Assembly: GCA_003554105.1 (NCBI GenBank)
Contig: PWFQ01000060.1
Span: forward strand, 1 to 64,000
DNA length: 64,000 nt
Source of the DNA: Clostridiaceae bacterium
GTDB taxonomy: Bacteria; Bacillota; Clostridia; Peptostreptococcales; T1SED10-28
Direction: 5' to 3'
Under the pieces are notes generated by a model that saw only the letters and a list, made by a program, of their open reading frames with translations, was not told the origin of the DNA and made no database searches. A program made the translations under genes and the position numbers. The stretch's first letter is position 1. Every line of letters begins with the position of its first letter. Positions 43,203-52,412 of the stretch are shown one piece after another.

Positions 43203-44585
43203 CTAGTTTTCGGTCAAAATTTCATTAATTGACTTGAGATATCCTTTAGCTGTGCTTTCCCAGGTGTATTTTTCATATACCCTTTTTTTTCCTTGTTCTT
43301 TCATTTTTATCCACATTGTTTTGTCAGTTAGAGCCTCTTTTAGTTTCTCGCCAATATCCTTTGGGTCTTCAGGATCTACCAGAAAGCCGTATTTTTCTCC
43401 CCTTTCCATTAGCACCTCCGACGGGCCTCCGTTTTTTGTTACAACTACAACTAAACCACAGGCCATTGCCTCTACAGGTGCTAGTCCAAATGGCTCATAA
43501 AGTGATGTTAGAGCAAATACCCCTCCCTGATTTCCAATAAATCGATAAGTTGCTGCCAATTGCTTCTGATTAAGCAGATTTACAAAAGCTACTTTTCCCC
43601 TTAAACCAATGTCATCGATTGTCTTCATCAGCTCGTCCATTATTGATTTTTCTTCGTTTTTTAATGAACTGTAATCTTTATAGGGATTATCGATTCCCCT
43701 GAGTGCAATAAGAAGATTTCCCGCATTTTGCAGTTCTTTGTTTTCACCAAAGGCTCTTAAGAGTCCTAAATGGTTTTTCTTTCCTTCCAACCGGCTTGAT
43801 GAAATTATAATGGGTAAATCCTGTCTTTTTACGTCAAGATCCCTTACAAGAATTTTATGTAGATGTTTCTTTGTGTAGGCTTCCTCTGAATTCTCAATGT
43901 CTGTGTTAAAAATATCAAGATTTACGCCCGGTGGAACTACACGGAACTTAGGGTCATCGATGGAAATCGCATCTTCATATCTTTCATGGCTATATTGGTC
44001 AATCCGTTCCTGGTTTGTGCTGACAAAGATCAGAGAAGCCTCTTCCATTGTTCTCCTTTCTCCTTCAATCCTTTTGGTGAAACGATAAACTCTGTCCGAT
44101 ACATGATAATTATCTCTTGAAATCTTAAGTTTATCCATCTTTTGAGCTCCCAAAGAATGCCCGGTGAAGGAAAAAGGGATTCCGGTTAGCTCCTTAAAAT
44201 AGAATGCCGATAGACCTCCATCTCCATAGTGGGAAGTGATAAAATCCGGTTTTTCCCCAATTCGATTATAATAGTCTTCAATACCCTTGGCATATTCTTT
44301 TAGATAGGGCCAAAGTTCTTCTTTTTTCAAAAACTTCTCAGGTCCAAATGGAATTCGAACAATCTTAACATAGGAACCTTCATAAAACTCTTCTTCATTC
44401 TTAAACTCAGGCCAATCTTTATCAATTATCTGTCTAGTAAACAAATCCACTTGAATTCCCAACTTATCCAAAGCCAAAGCCAACTCTTTGACATAGACAA
44501 GCTGACCGCCAAAATCAGGGTGCTCCGTCCAATAAGAATCTTCATTGTCAAAATTCCCTTGGGGATTCATAAAACCGATTCGCAT
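43203..44585 (-). CDS. GT4 sucrose-phosphate synthase-like glycosyltransferase
   Basis: 460 residues. The opening MRIGFMNPQGNFDNEDSYWT and then EHPDFGGQLVYVKELALAL are very close to the sucrose-phosphate synthase of Halothermothrix orenii as I remember it. GHSLGAQKM, QYSHERY, VPPGVNLDIF, SSRLEGKKNH and the GT4 EX7E motif (EPFGLAPVEAMACG) are also shared. It should join UDP- or ADP-glucose with fructose 6-phosphate, or run in reverse like sucrose synthase. No sucrose-phosphatase domain or gene is in the window. Start is 1 bp after the kinase stop, so co-translated with it. Confidence 0.85.
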   Translation of the reverse strand: MRIGFMNPQGNFDNEDSYWTEHPDFGGQLVYVKELALALDKLGIQVDLFTRQIIDKDWPEFKNEEEFYEGSYVKIVRIPFGPEKFLKKEELWPYLKEYAKGIEDYYNRIGEKPDFITSHYGDGGLSAFYFKELTGIPFSFTGHSLGAQKMDKLKISRDNYHVSDRVYRFTKRIEGERRTMEEASLIFVSTNQERIDQYSHERYEDAISIDDPKFRVVPPGVNLDIFNTDIENSEEAYTKKHLHKILVRDLDVKRQDLPIIISSSRLEGKKNHLGLLRAFGENKELQNAGNLLIALRGIDNPYKDYSSLKNEEKSIMDELMKTIDDIGLRGKVAFVNLLNQKQLAATYRFIGNQGGVFALTSLYEPFGLAPVEAMACGLVVVVTKNGGPSEVLMERGEKYGFLVDPEDPKDIGEKLKEALTDKTMWIKMKEQGKKRVYEKYTWESTAKGYLKSINEILTEN

Positions 44586-44586
44586 C

Positions 44587-45576
44587 TTACCCTTCCTCCT
44601 TTTTTATGATATCTTCAAAACTAGGCAAAGGAGCAATTCCCCCTGTATAGCGAAGTTTATAAGCAGATAAATAACTCCCATGTCTTAGTGCTTTTTCTAA
44701 TGGATATCCTCTCAAAAGAGATGCATACATACCCGACCAAAAGGCATCCCCTGCTCCTGTGGTATCAACTACCAACTTTCCATAAGAGGGAAGACGCAGC
44801 ACTTTTTTTCCGTTTCCTGCAAGAAGTCCCTCTTCTCCCAGTGTTAGAATCACAAGCCCGGTCCCATGCTTTAAGAATGATTCCATGTACTCCTCCGGAG
44901 AATCTTGCCTTTCATGTCCTGCACCGAAAAGATTGTAAGCATCATCATAAGATGGTTTGATAATATCTATAAGCGGGAGAATTCTTTTTATTAACCTTCG
45001 TCCTTCTTCGGGATCCTCCCACAGAACTCCTCGAAAGTTTGGATCGAAAGAGATTTTCAAGCCCTTTTCCTTAGCTCTCTCTAAAAGTCGCAATGCAGTG
45101 CTTCTTGAAGGTTCATGAGAGAGGCTCCAGGAGGTGAAATGAAGTATTTTTCCTTCGTCGACTATTTTATCTTGGATTTCATTGTGTGTCAGAGTCTTGT
45201 CGCTGCCCCGCAATGCAAGAAAGCTAGGATTTTTCATGCTTTTTGAAACAAAAACAATCGATGTTCTGTCTTTTTTCACTCGTGTAATCCCTTGTAAATT
45301 CACCCCTCTTTGATGGAGAAAATCCAAAAGATAATCCCCAAGAAAATCTTCACCCACGCCTGCTATGATCCTTGGATTCAATCCCAGAGCTCTAAGATTA
45401 ACGGCGATATTTCCGGGAGAACCCCCAAAATGGCGTGAAAAACTATCAATATCTTTCATTAAACGCGACCCTTCCTTCTGTAAGTAGCCGGATGAGATAA
45501 AATCAACAACTAACTCACCCAATGTGATAACGTCGTGTTTTCCTTCTTTAAAGTCTATTACCCTATTAAATTCCAT
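44587..45576 (-). CDS. PfkB-family sugar kinase, probably fructokinase
   Basis: 329-residue ribokinase-family enzyme: FGGSPGNIAVNLRALGLNP (substrate side), DPNFRGVLWED, and the catalytic DTTGAGDAFWSGM. The combination with a sucrose-type glycosyltransferase directly downstream argues for fructose as substrate, giving fructose 6-phosphate. It is the first gene after a perfect LacI-type palindrome (45597-45612) and has GGAGG 6 nt before ATG, so it probably heads the regulated transport operon. Other sugars (2-keto-gluconate, ribose) cannot be excluded. Confidence 0.85.
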   Translation of the reverse strand: MEFNRVIDFKEGKHDVITLGELVVDFISSGYLQKEGSRLMKDIDSFSRHFGGSPGNIAVNLRALGLNPRIIAGVGEDFLGDYLLDFLHQRGVNLQGITRVKKDRTSIVFVSKSMKNPSFLALRGSDKTLTHNEIQDKIVDEGKILHFTSWSLSHEPSRSTALRLLERAKEKGLKISFDPNFRGVLWEDPEEGRRLIKRILPLIDIIKPSYDDAYNLFGAGHERQDSPEEYMESFLKHGTGLVILTLGEEGLLAGNGKKVLRLPSYGKLVVDTTGAGDAFWSGMYASLLRGYPLEKALRHGSYLSAYKLRYTGGIAPLPSFEDIIKKEEG

Positions 45577-45596
45577 ATTTTACCTCCGATGATATT

Positions 45597-45612
45597 TTGG
45601 AATCGATTCCAA
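45597..45612. promoter_or_regulatory. LacI-type operator before the kinase operon
   Basis: TTGGAATCGATTCCAA is a perfect 16-bp palindrome with a central CG, the usual form of LacI-family operators. It lies 20 bp before the kinase ATG and 20 bp after the lacI stop. Confidence 0.75.
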
Positions 45613-45631
45613 TTCGAAGTAAAAAAATTCT

Positions 45632-46663
45632 TCAGCAGGATCCTCCCTTTACAAGACGATAATCCAATAACACTCTTCTGCCTTTTTGAACCCTCCCTTC
45701 TATCTGATCCAACATCAATTGGATCGCTTTTGTCCCCATCTCATAGCGGGGCTGACTGATCGTAGTGAGAGTCGGGTGGGTGTAAGCGCTATGGGTAATA
45801 CCATCAAAGCCTATAACCCCTATATCTTCAGGGATTCTATAACCCAATTCAAAAGCTGCTTTCATCGCTCCTATTGCAGCCATATCACTAATGGCAAAAA
45901 CAGCATCGGGAACCTTTGAAAGGCTTAAAAATCCCTTCATTCCTTCATACCCGGTTTTAAAGGAGTGTTCTCCATGGTGGATCCATTGAGGATTGATATG
46001 CAAACCCTTTTCCTCCAAGGCATTTTTATATCCCTTCATCCTTGGCACACTGGAATTTTGATCTCCTTTAACACCTGAAATCAAAGCAATCCTTTTGTAC
46101 CCTCGATGGATAAGATGCATAACTCCTTCATAGGCTCCATTCTCATTGTCGATCTCAATGCTGAAAAAATCATCATGAAGCTCTTTATTAACTAGAATAA
46201 CTGCCGTTGATACAAAAACCAAGGGTCTCCTGGTGTCTAAAAAAAGCTGTGCTGAATCATCATCCACTTGATTACCAATATAGATAATTCCATCAAGTTT
46301 TTTGTCTCCCATGGTTTCTATCGCTTTCGGAAGATGATTTCCCTTGGTGCCCAGATCAGTAAGGATCAGGCTGTAATCCGCTTTGGTAACTTCGTCCTGA
46401 ATTCCCCTTAGGATATCTGCATAAAATGGATTGGTAATATCCATAAGAATAAGACCTATGGTTTTTGTTGATTTGGTTTTCAGGCTTCTGGCAACGAAGT
46501 TTGGTCGATAACCCATCTCCTCCATCACCTCTAAAACTCTTTTCCGTTTTTCCTCACTGACGTTAGGGTGATTGTTAAGCACTCTCGACGCTGTTCCAAC
46601 TCCAACACTTGCCTTTTTTGCTACATCCTGCAACCGTACTGTATTATCTGTTTTCTTCTCCAT
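45632..46663 (-). CDS. LacI/GalR family transcription regulator
   Basis: 343 residues from the ATG 9 nt after AAGGA. HTH and hinge: VRLQDVAKKASVGVGTASRVLNNH, described here as residues about 9-32, then RPNFVARSLKTKST. The periplasmic-binding-like sensor domain starts KTIGLILMDITNPFYADI. It lies between glgA and the kinase, with a perfect palindromic operator just downstream, so it probably controls the kinase-transporter-GH65 genes and responds to the imported sugar or a phosphate of it. Confidence 0.93.
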   Translation of the reverse strand: MEKKTDNTVRLQDVAKKASVGVGTASRVLNNHPNVSEEKRKRVLEVMEEMGYRPNFVARSLKTKSTKTIGLILMDITNPFYADILRGIQDEVTKADYSLILTDLGTKGNHLPKAIETMGDKKLDGIIYIGNQVDDDSAQLFLDTRRPLVFVSTAVILVNKELHDDFFSIEIDNENGAYEGVMHLIHRGYKRIALISGVKGDQNSSVPRMKGYKNALEEKGLHINPQWIHHGEHSFKTGYEGMKGFLSLSKVPDAVFAISDMAAIGAMKAAFELGYRIPEDIGVIGFDGITHSAYTHPTLTTISQPRYEMGTKAIQLMLDQIEGRVQKGRRVLLDYRLVKGGSC

Positions 46664-46695
46664 TGGCATTAATCCTTTTCATCTTCTTAATTTCA

Positions 46696-46724
46696 AGTAT
46701 AGCTTTTCGTAAATATTCTGTCAA
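46696..46724 (-). promoter_or_regulatory. Promoter of the lacI-type gene
   Basis: TTGACA (46719-46724) and TATACT (46696-46701), 17-bp spacer, in the gap after glgA. Confidence 0.75.
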
Positions 46725-46753
46725 TATTAAACTCTCTTAATACTCTGATCTTT

Positions 46754-48181
46754 CTAAGTGAGAATTTTCTTGTAGAGTTTTTGATATTCCTTGGCAGAAT
46801 TATTCCAGCTAAAATCCTTTTTCATCGCCGATCTTTGTATTTTTACCCATTTATCCTTTTGTTGATAGAATTTTAAAGCTCTCTCCACAGTGAATAATAA
46901 ATCATGAGCATTGTATCTGGTAAATGAGAACCCGTCGCCTTCCCCTGTAAATTCATTATATGGCTCCACAGTATCCTTTAATCCTCCGGTTTCCCGTACA
47001 ATAGGGAGAGTGCCGAAACTCATAGCAATCATTTGCCCTAAACCACAGGGCTCAAAAAGTGAAGGCATTAAGAATAAATCACTCCCGGCATAAATCCGTT
47101 GAGCAAGTCCGTTATCAAAAAATATCTGTGCAGAGCATTTGTCCGGATAATTCTTTTGAATCCATCGGAAAGCATCTTCATAGAGGGGATCTCCTGTTCC
47201 GAGAATTATCAATTGAAGATCAAGGGCCATCAGCTCATGAATGATTCCCTTAACCAGGTCTAATCCCTTTTGCTCAACTAGACGGGTAATAATTGAGATG
47301 ACAGGAACATCCTTTTGAGGCAGGGATAGTTCTCTTTGAAGTGCTTTTTTATTCAACTCTTTATCTTGAAGAGTATCCAAACTGTAATTTTTAACAAGAA
47401 GGGAATCAGTCATAGGGTCAAAAGCCTTAGGGTCAATACCGTTAATAATCCCAATTAATTTGTAGCTTTTTTCCCGAATTACTGTTTCAAGTCCCTCTCC
47501 ATAGAAGGGGTCTTGAATTTCCTTGGCATAGGTAGGACTTACAGTGCTTAATCCATCAGAAAAATTTAAAGCGCCTTTCATGTAATTGATCTTCCCATAA
47601 TGCTCCAGCCCTCTAGGTGTGAAATATTCCCATCCTAGTCCGAGTGTAGAGTGCAGAACCTTTTCTTCAAAAATTCCTTGATACTTGAGGTTATGGATGG
47701 TAAATAAGGTTTTTACCTCTTTAAGCTTTGGATGGTTTTTTTCCATTTCCCTTTTGAAGACAGGAATCATTGCAGTTTGCCAATCATGGCAATGAAGAAC
47801 ATCAGGATAAAAGTCAATGATGGGGAGCATCTCTAATACAGCTTTTGAAAAAAATGCAAAGCGCTCACCGTCATCTCCGTAACCATACGCTCCCGGCCGT
47901 TTAAAATAATGTTCATTATCTATAAAATACACAGGAATGCCTTTGTATTCTATTGATTCAACACCCATAAACTGTTTGCGCCAAGCAAGGCTGATCTCTC
48001 TGCTTTCCAACCATTCCAATTTATTTTTATGCTCCTGCGGGAGATCCCAATACTTTGGAAGCACCAACCGGACATCAATCCCCATTTCTTTTAACTGAAA
48101 GGGCAATGATCCAATAACGTCTCCCAGTCCTCCTGTTTTAATAAAGGGGCTTCCTTCGGAAGCTGCAAATAAAACCTTCAT
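46754..48181 (-). CDS. glgA: Glycogen synthase
   Basis: GT5 enzyme that transfers glucose from ADP-glucose to alpha-1,4-glucan. 475 residues, usual length. N-terminal KTGGLGDVIGSLP (the KxGGL nucleotide motif), LHCHDWQTAMIPVF, SDGLSTVSPTYAKEI, and C-terminal MPSLFEPCGLGQMIAMSFGT. Upstream is the GH13 gene (62-bp gap), downstream lacI. No glgC, glgB or glgP is in the window, which is unusual for a glgA locus and hints that the GH13 protein plays one of their roles or that ADP-glucose has another source. Confidence 0.95.
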   Translation of the reverse strand: MKVLFAASEGSPFIKTGGLGDVIGSLPFQLKEMGIDVRLVLPKYWDLPQEHKNKLEWLESREISLAWRKQFMGVESIEYKGIPVYFIDNEHYFKRPGAYGYGDDGERFAFFSKAVLEMLPIIDFYPDVLHCHDWQTAMIPVFKREMEKNHPKLKEVKTLFTIHNLKYQGIFEEKVLHSTLGLGWEYFTPRGLEHYGKINYMKGALNFSDGLSTVSPTYAKEIQDPFYGEGLETVIREKSYKLIGIINGIDPKAFDPMTDSLLVKNYSLDTLQDKELNKKALQRELSLPQKDVPVISIITRLVEQKGLDLVKGIIHELMALDLQLIILGTGDPLYEDAFRWIQKNYPDKCSAQIFFDNGLAQRIYAGSDLFLMPSLFEPCGLGQMIAMSFGTLPIVRETGGLKDTVEPYNEFTGEGDGFSFTRYNAHDLLFTVERALKFYQQKDKWVKIQRSAMKKDFSWNNSAKEYQKLYKKILT

Positions 48182-48243
48182 CTTTTCATCCTCCTAGTAA
48201 TTCTGATTTTTTATCAACTGTATTTCTTTTGCTTTGTTACTCT

Positions 48244-50616
48244 TCACGATGGATTATTATTATAACATAAGATCATTCCATCTCCATTTTTGAGATGGAT
48301 TTTCTGAAGGTTTTCCATGGTTTCCAGTCCTGGAGAAGCCAAGAAAATTTCAAACTTTTTAAAATCAAGATCGTTTATTGGTAAATCTTCCAAAGACACA
48401 ATTTTCGACTTCCCCTCCATATGGGCGAGTACAATAAATTTTTCCTTATTTTCCGGACTCACTCTTAGCCCATAATAAATAACACTGCCACGGGTCGGAT
48501 GAAGATAGCCGTAGGTTTCTTCTTCGCGAAGGTTGTTCATAAGCCAAGATCTTTCTCTTCTAAATCTGCGTAAAATTTGGTGAAACTCACAAGTTTCAGC
48601 TTTCAGTAATGGTGCATAATGATGGATTTTGCAGTAGAAATGAACATCGTTCATCCATGCTTTGGCAAATGCTTTTAATCTTTCTATAGTCCATTTTGAA
48701 GCGACTGGAATCATATCATTAAGGATATCCACGATCTTAGATAAATCGTAATCCGTAAGTTTTACGGCCTTTTCCAACACTTCCAATGTTCTGTAAAGCT
48801 CGTTGTAATCCTTAATTCCAAAAGATTTAATCTCTGTAAAATAACTGTTCTTTTCAAAGTTCTCCCGGGGAACCCGCCAGTCAAGAAAAGCCTTCTCTTC
48901 TGAAACCACTTTTACGCCATAGATGTCATCGGTATTTCGAACAAAACTCCAGGGTCCTCTCATAGAAGCATTAATAAAATCCATGGGAATGCCGGGCATT
49001 AAAGCATAGGTTATGATTTTTTCGGCACTGTTATCATAAGCGTTTTTAATAATATCAGGAAGAGTTTTTCCCAATTGATTATTGATCTTTTCTTCAGGAT
49101 CCACCTGACTGCCTCTTCTTAATGTATCATGGTTGGAACATCCCGTTATCCATCGATTACCCATTTCCATGATTTCTCTTACCCTCCACCATCTTGTCGC
49201 CCAAAAAGTGTAAAGAAAAGGAGTGTTATGGGCAAATGTCAATGGTCCCCATTGATAGATTTCCGGTTGTTTTTCGATCACTGACCGATAACTGGATGTA
49301 AGTTCCCAATCCTGTTGTGGCCATGGTCTTCCGTCCTCAAAGATCATCCAAGGCGAATACTCTATGCCGCAAACTTCTTGTATGACATCACTCATTAATT
49401 GTAAATATGCATCGTCGTGAAGCAGTTGTTGTTTTTCTTCATCGTAGTACTTAAAATCCTGTGCTCCGTCGACTCTCAGTCCATCAATTCCAAAATTCCC
49501 TTTTCTTCTTTGCATTTCAAGAAGTATGCTTCGTACCATTGGATGGCGAAAATTCATATCCTGACCATACATGTTTGATCCCGTAAAAAAATTTCTATTC
49601 AGTGCCTTCAGACCTTGATTATCAGAGTGACCGTAAACAACATCCAAAATTACTTTAATCGGTTTGACAGGAAAGTTATGCAACACTTCGATGAGTTCCA
49701 CCATTTCATCCGGTCTTTTGCTGCCTAAAATTACCGGGTTAACTCCTGCCATTCCTGAAATGACGATATCGTATCCCCAATTGGTCATATCAGGAGCCCT
49801 TAAGTTTACAATAATTTCTTTCCCCCGGGTGGAAGCTTCCATTCTCCAAAATGGTTCTTTGTTTTCATGTTCGATAATTGGCTCAATGGGCATTAACTGA
49901 ATACCGTCGTACTCAACAAAATTCATTTCAAAAGGTTCTAATGCTTTATGTGCTTTAATTTTTTCTGATATTCTTCTGTAAATTCTCGTCAATCCTTCAA
50001 TGGTTCCTTCTTTTGAAGCGGTTCCGGGATGGATCTGAAGAAGATTGGCAGGAGCTTTTATTTTCACTGCATCACCACAATCGAATCTCTTTTTCAAATT
50101 CTCAAAATAATTTTTGTCATTTCTCTTTTCACCTAATGCGTTCCAGTTATAGACTTCTGCAGGAGAAAAAACACCATACGGCAAGGAAGTTGCAAGGGGA
50201 TCATAGATCACTTTTCTTTCACCACGTTCTTCATACGAGAACTGGTAAAAATCTCCCGCTTTATCCTTTGTCCCGCCAGTCACATGGTCTAGTAGTGCCC
50301 AATAGAAGGAGCCACATTTAACCATTGGAATCATTTCTTTATAAAACCTAACGTTTTGTTCCGGACTTCTAAAATCGATTCGATCTAATGGCCTAAACAG
50401 TTCAAGTCTGAAAGACTGAGATTCCACTTCTCTCTCATCAATTTCCGGTGCCCAGACACCAAATAAACAATGATCTTTTGAAAAGGATGCTCCTAAGAGT
50501 TTAGCAATTTTTCGAGCCACGGAAAAGCATTTATGACCCCGACTCAAATCGATCTTTTGTGAAGAGATCCATTTTTCGGTCTGTTGAATAATTCTGTCGT
50601 AATCTCTGATTATCAT
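48244..50616 (-). CDS. Unusual GH13 (alpha-amylase superfamily) protein, 790 residues
   Basis: Four GH13 regions are present but atypical: region I VILDVVYGHSDNQ (about 322-334), region II DGLRVDGAQDFKYY with the nucleophile aspartate (about 378-391), region III MIFEDGRPWP with the acid glutamate near 427, and region IV GCSNHDTLRRGS near 490. About 320 residues come before the barrel's first motif, including FWRMEASTRGKEIIVNLRAP. The C-terminal 250 residues carry KLTDYDLSKIVD and WLMNNLREEETYGYLHPT. ATG 50616 is preferred: GGGAG is 8 nt away. Not a recognisable branching enzyme, amylase or sucrose phosphorylase; activity unknown. Confidence 0.82.
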   Translation of the reverse strand: MIIRDYDRIIQQTEKWISSQKIDLSRGHKCFSVARKIAKLLGASFSKDHCLFGVWAPEIDEREVESQSFRLELFRPLDRIDFRSPEQNVRFYKEMIPMVKCGSFYWALLDHVTGGTKDKAGDFYQFSYEERGERKVIYDPLATSLPYGVFSPAEVYNWNALGEKRNDKNYFENLKKRFDCGDAVKIKAPANLLQIHPGTASKEGTIEGLTRIYRRISEKIKAHKALEPFEMNFVEYDGIQLMPIEPIIEHENKEPFWRMEASTRGKEIIVNLRAPDMTNWGYDIVISGMAGVNPVILGSKRPDEMVELIEVLHNFPVKPIKVILDVVYGHSDNQGLKALNRNFFTGSNMYGQDMNFRHPMVRSILLEMQRRKGNFGIDGLRVDGAQDFKYYDEEKQQLLHDDAYLQLMSDVIQEVCGIEYSPWMIFEDGRPWPQQDWELTSSYRSVIEKQPEIYQWGPLTFAHNTPFLYTFWATRWWRVREIMEMGNRWITGCSNHDTLRRGSQVDPEEKINNQLGKTLPDIIKNAYDNSAEKIITYALMPGIPMDFINASMRGPWSFVRNTDDIYGVKVVSEEKAFLDWRVPRENFEKNSYFTEIKSFGIKDYNELYRTLEVLEKAVKLTDYDLSKIVDILNDMIPVASKWTIERLKAFAKAWMNDVHFYCKIHHYAPLLKAETCEFHQILRRFRRERSWLMNNLREEETYGYLHPTRGSVIYYGLRVSPENKEKFIVLAHMEGKSKIVSLEDLPINDLDFKKFEIFLASPGLETMENLQKIHLKNGDGMILCYNNNPS

Positions 50617-50713
50617 ATACTTCACTCCCGAAAGTGTTGTTATAATTTTCTGCGAATTATAATATTAGTGTACTGTATAATTATCTGCAGAACAAGTTCT
50701 ATTTTTTATTGGA

Positions 50714-50742
50714 TTGATGGAGTCTTTTAATAGTGCTACAAT
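50714..50742 (+). promoter_or_regulatory. Promoter of the GNAT-nitrilase gene
   Basis: TTGATG (50714-50719) and TACAAT (50737-50742), 17-bp spacer. Confidence 0.65.
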
Positions 50743-50790
50743 CTATGTATGTGATAAGTATGTATACTATCTTCATAAAGGAGAATGTCT

Positions 50791-52338
50791 ATGGAACCCA
50801 TCGATTTATCAAAAATCGAAAAGAAAATTATTGTCAGAAATACTCAGGAGAAGGATTTTGACGAACTGATTGAAATGCAAAAGCGTTGTTTCCCCAAAAT
50901 GATTCCCTGGAAGAAAGAGCAGCTGAAAAGTCAAATTGAAATCTTTCCGGAAGGACAGTTTTGTGTGGAATACGACGGAAAGATTATCGGTTCTGCCTCG
51001 AGCTTAATCATTAACTTTGATGAGTTTGATGACCAGCATTCCTGGGAAGAAATCACAGACGACGGTTATATTACAAACCATGATCCGGATGGAAATAATC
51101 TTTACGGGATCGAAATCATGACCCACCCGGATTTTCGAAACATGAAGGTTGGTCATCGTCTATATGAAGCCAGAAAACAGCTGACTCAGGACTTAAACTT
51201 AAAAAGCATCGTCATTGGAGGGAGAATCCCAAATTACAATAAGTACGCCGATACACTTACCCCTAAAGAATATGTAGAGGAGGTTGCAAATAAGAATATC
51301 TATGATCCCATACTTACATTTCAACTTCATAACGGATTCGTATTGAAAAGAATCATAAAAAAGTATTTGCCTGATGATAAAGCTTCTTTAAAATATGCAA
51401 CACTTATGGAATGGTCGAATATCGAATATCAGAGAAAAACAAAGAGACATTTCAAAACCGCTTTTCCTGTAAGAATTTGTGTGGTCCAATATATGATGAA
51501 AAAAATCAGTTCCTTTGAAGATTTTGCCCAACAGTGTGAATACTATGTGGATGTTGCATATAATTACCAATCCGACTTTGTTGTATTCCCTGAAATTTTT
51601 ACAACACAGCTGCTTTCTTTTATGGAACAGGATACTCCAAGTCAATCGGTTCGTAAGTTAGCAGGCTACACAGATGATTATATCCAAATCTTTACAGACT
51701 TTGCAGTACGCTATAATGTGAATATCATAGGAGGATCACATTTCGTTGAGGAGGATGGGAATCTTTATAATATCGCATATCTTTTTCGTCGAGACGGAAC
51801 AATCGAAAAACAATATAAACTTCATATTACACCGAATGAAAGGATCTGGTGGGGAATTACTCCCGGTGATGAAATTAAAGTCTTTGATACCGACTGCGGA
51901 AAAATCTCAATCCTGATTTGCTATGATTTGGAATTCCCCGAATTAGGAAGAATCGTTACTGAAAAAGGAGCCAACATTATCTTCACACCATTTTGTACCG
52001 ATGAACGTCAGGGATACTTACGTGTACGATATTGCGCCCAGGCAAGAGCTGTGGAAAATCAAATTTATACCGTAATTGCCGGTACTGTGGGAAATCTCAC
52101 CCATGTGGAAAACATGGACATACAGTATGCCCAATCAGGGATCTATACCCCTTCGGACTTTTCCTTTCCCCGAGACGGAATTATGGCTGAATGCAACCCG
52201 AATATTGAAACCGTAATGGTAGGAGACCTGGATCTTGAGCTTCTTAAACGTTCCCGTAGATCAGGCACAGTAACTTTGCTTAAAAATCGAAGAAAAGATC
52301 TTTACGAATTAAAAGAGCTTAAACCAAAAATGGATTAG
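50791..52338 (+). CDS. GNAT acetyltransferase-carbon-nitrogen hydrolase fusion (YhcX-like)
   Basis: 515 residues, start at the ATG 7 nt after AGGAG. Residues about 10-210 form a GNAT domain (IVRNTQEKDFDELIEMQKRCFP, given in part; GIEIMTHPDFRNMKVGHRLY is the acetyl-CoA loop). Residues about 225-505 form a nitrilase-superfamily amidase with the Glu-Lys-Cys triad in VVFPEIF, YKLHITPNE and ILICYDLEFPE. Bacillus YhcX has the same plan. The joint reaction is unknown; an acetylation/deamidation of a small amine or amide is plausible. Confidence 0.9.
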   Translation: MEPIDLSKIEKKIIVRNTQEKDFDELIEMQKRCFPKMIPWKKEQLKSQIEIFPEGQFCVEYDGKIIGSASSLIINFDEFDDQHSWEEITDDGYITNHDPDGNNLYGIEIMTHPDFRNMKVGHRLYEARKQLTQDLNLKSIVIGGRIPNYNKYADTLTPKEYVEEVANKNIYDPILTFQLHNGFVLKRIIKKYLPDDKASLKYATLMEWSNIEYQRKTKRHFKTAFPVRICVVQYMMKKISSFEDFAQQCEYYVDVAYNYQSDFVVFPEIFTTQLLSFMEQDTPSQSVRKLAGYTDDYIQIFTDFAVRYNVNIIGGSHFVEEDGNLYNIAYLFRRDGTIEKQYKLHITPNERIWWGITPGDEIKVFDTDCGKISILICYDLEFPELGRIVTEKGANIIFTPFCTDERQGYLRVRYCAQARAVENQIYTVIAGTVGNLTHVENMDIQYAQSGIYTPSDFSFPRDGIMAECNPNIETVMVGDLDLELLKRSRRSGTVTLLKNRRKDLYELKELKPKMD

Positions 52339-52412
52339 AATATTTTCAGGATTGTTGTTAATCAAAATGACTGTCTAGAGAAAAAATGTCATGAATGAAA
52401 GGATGAGAGTAT

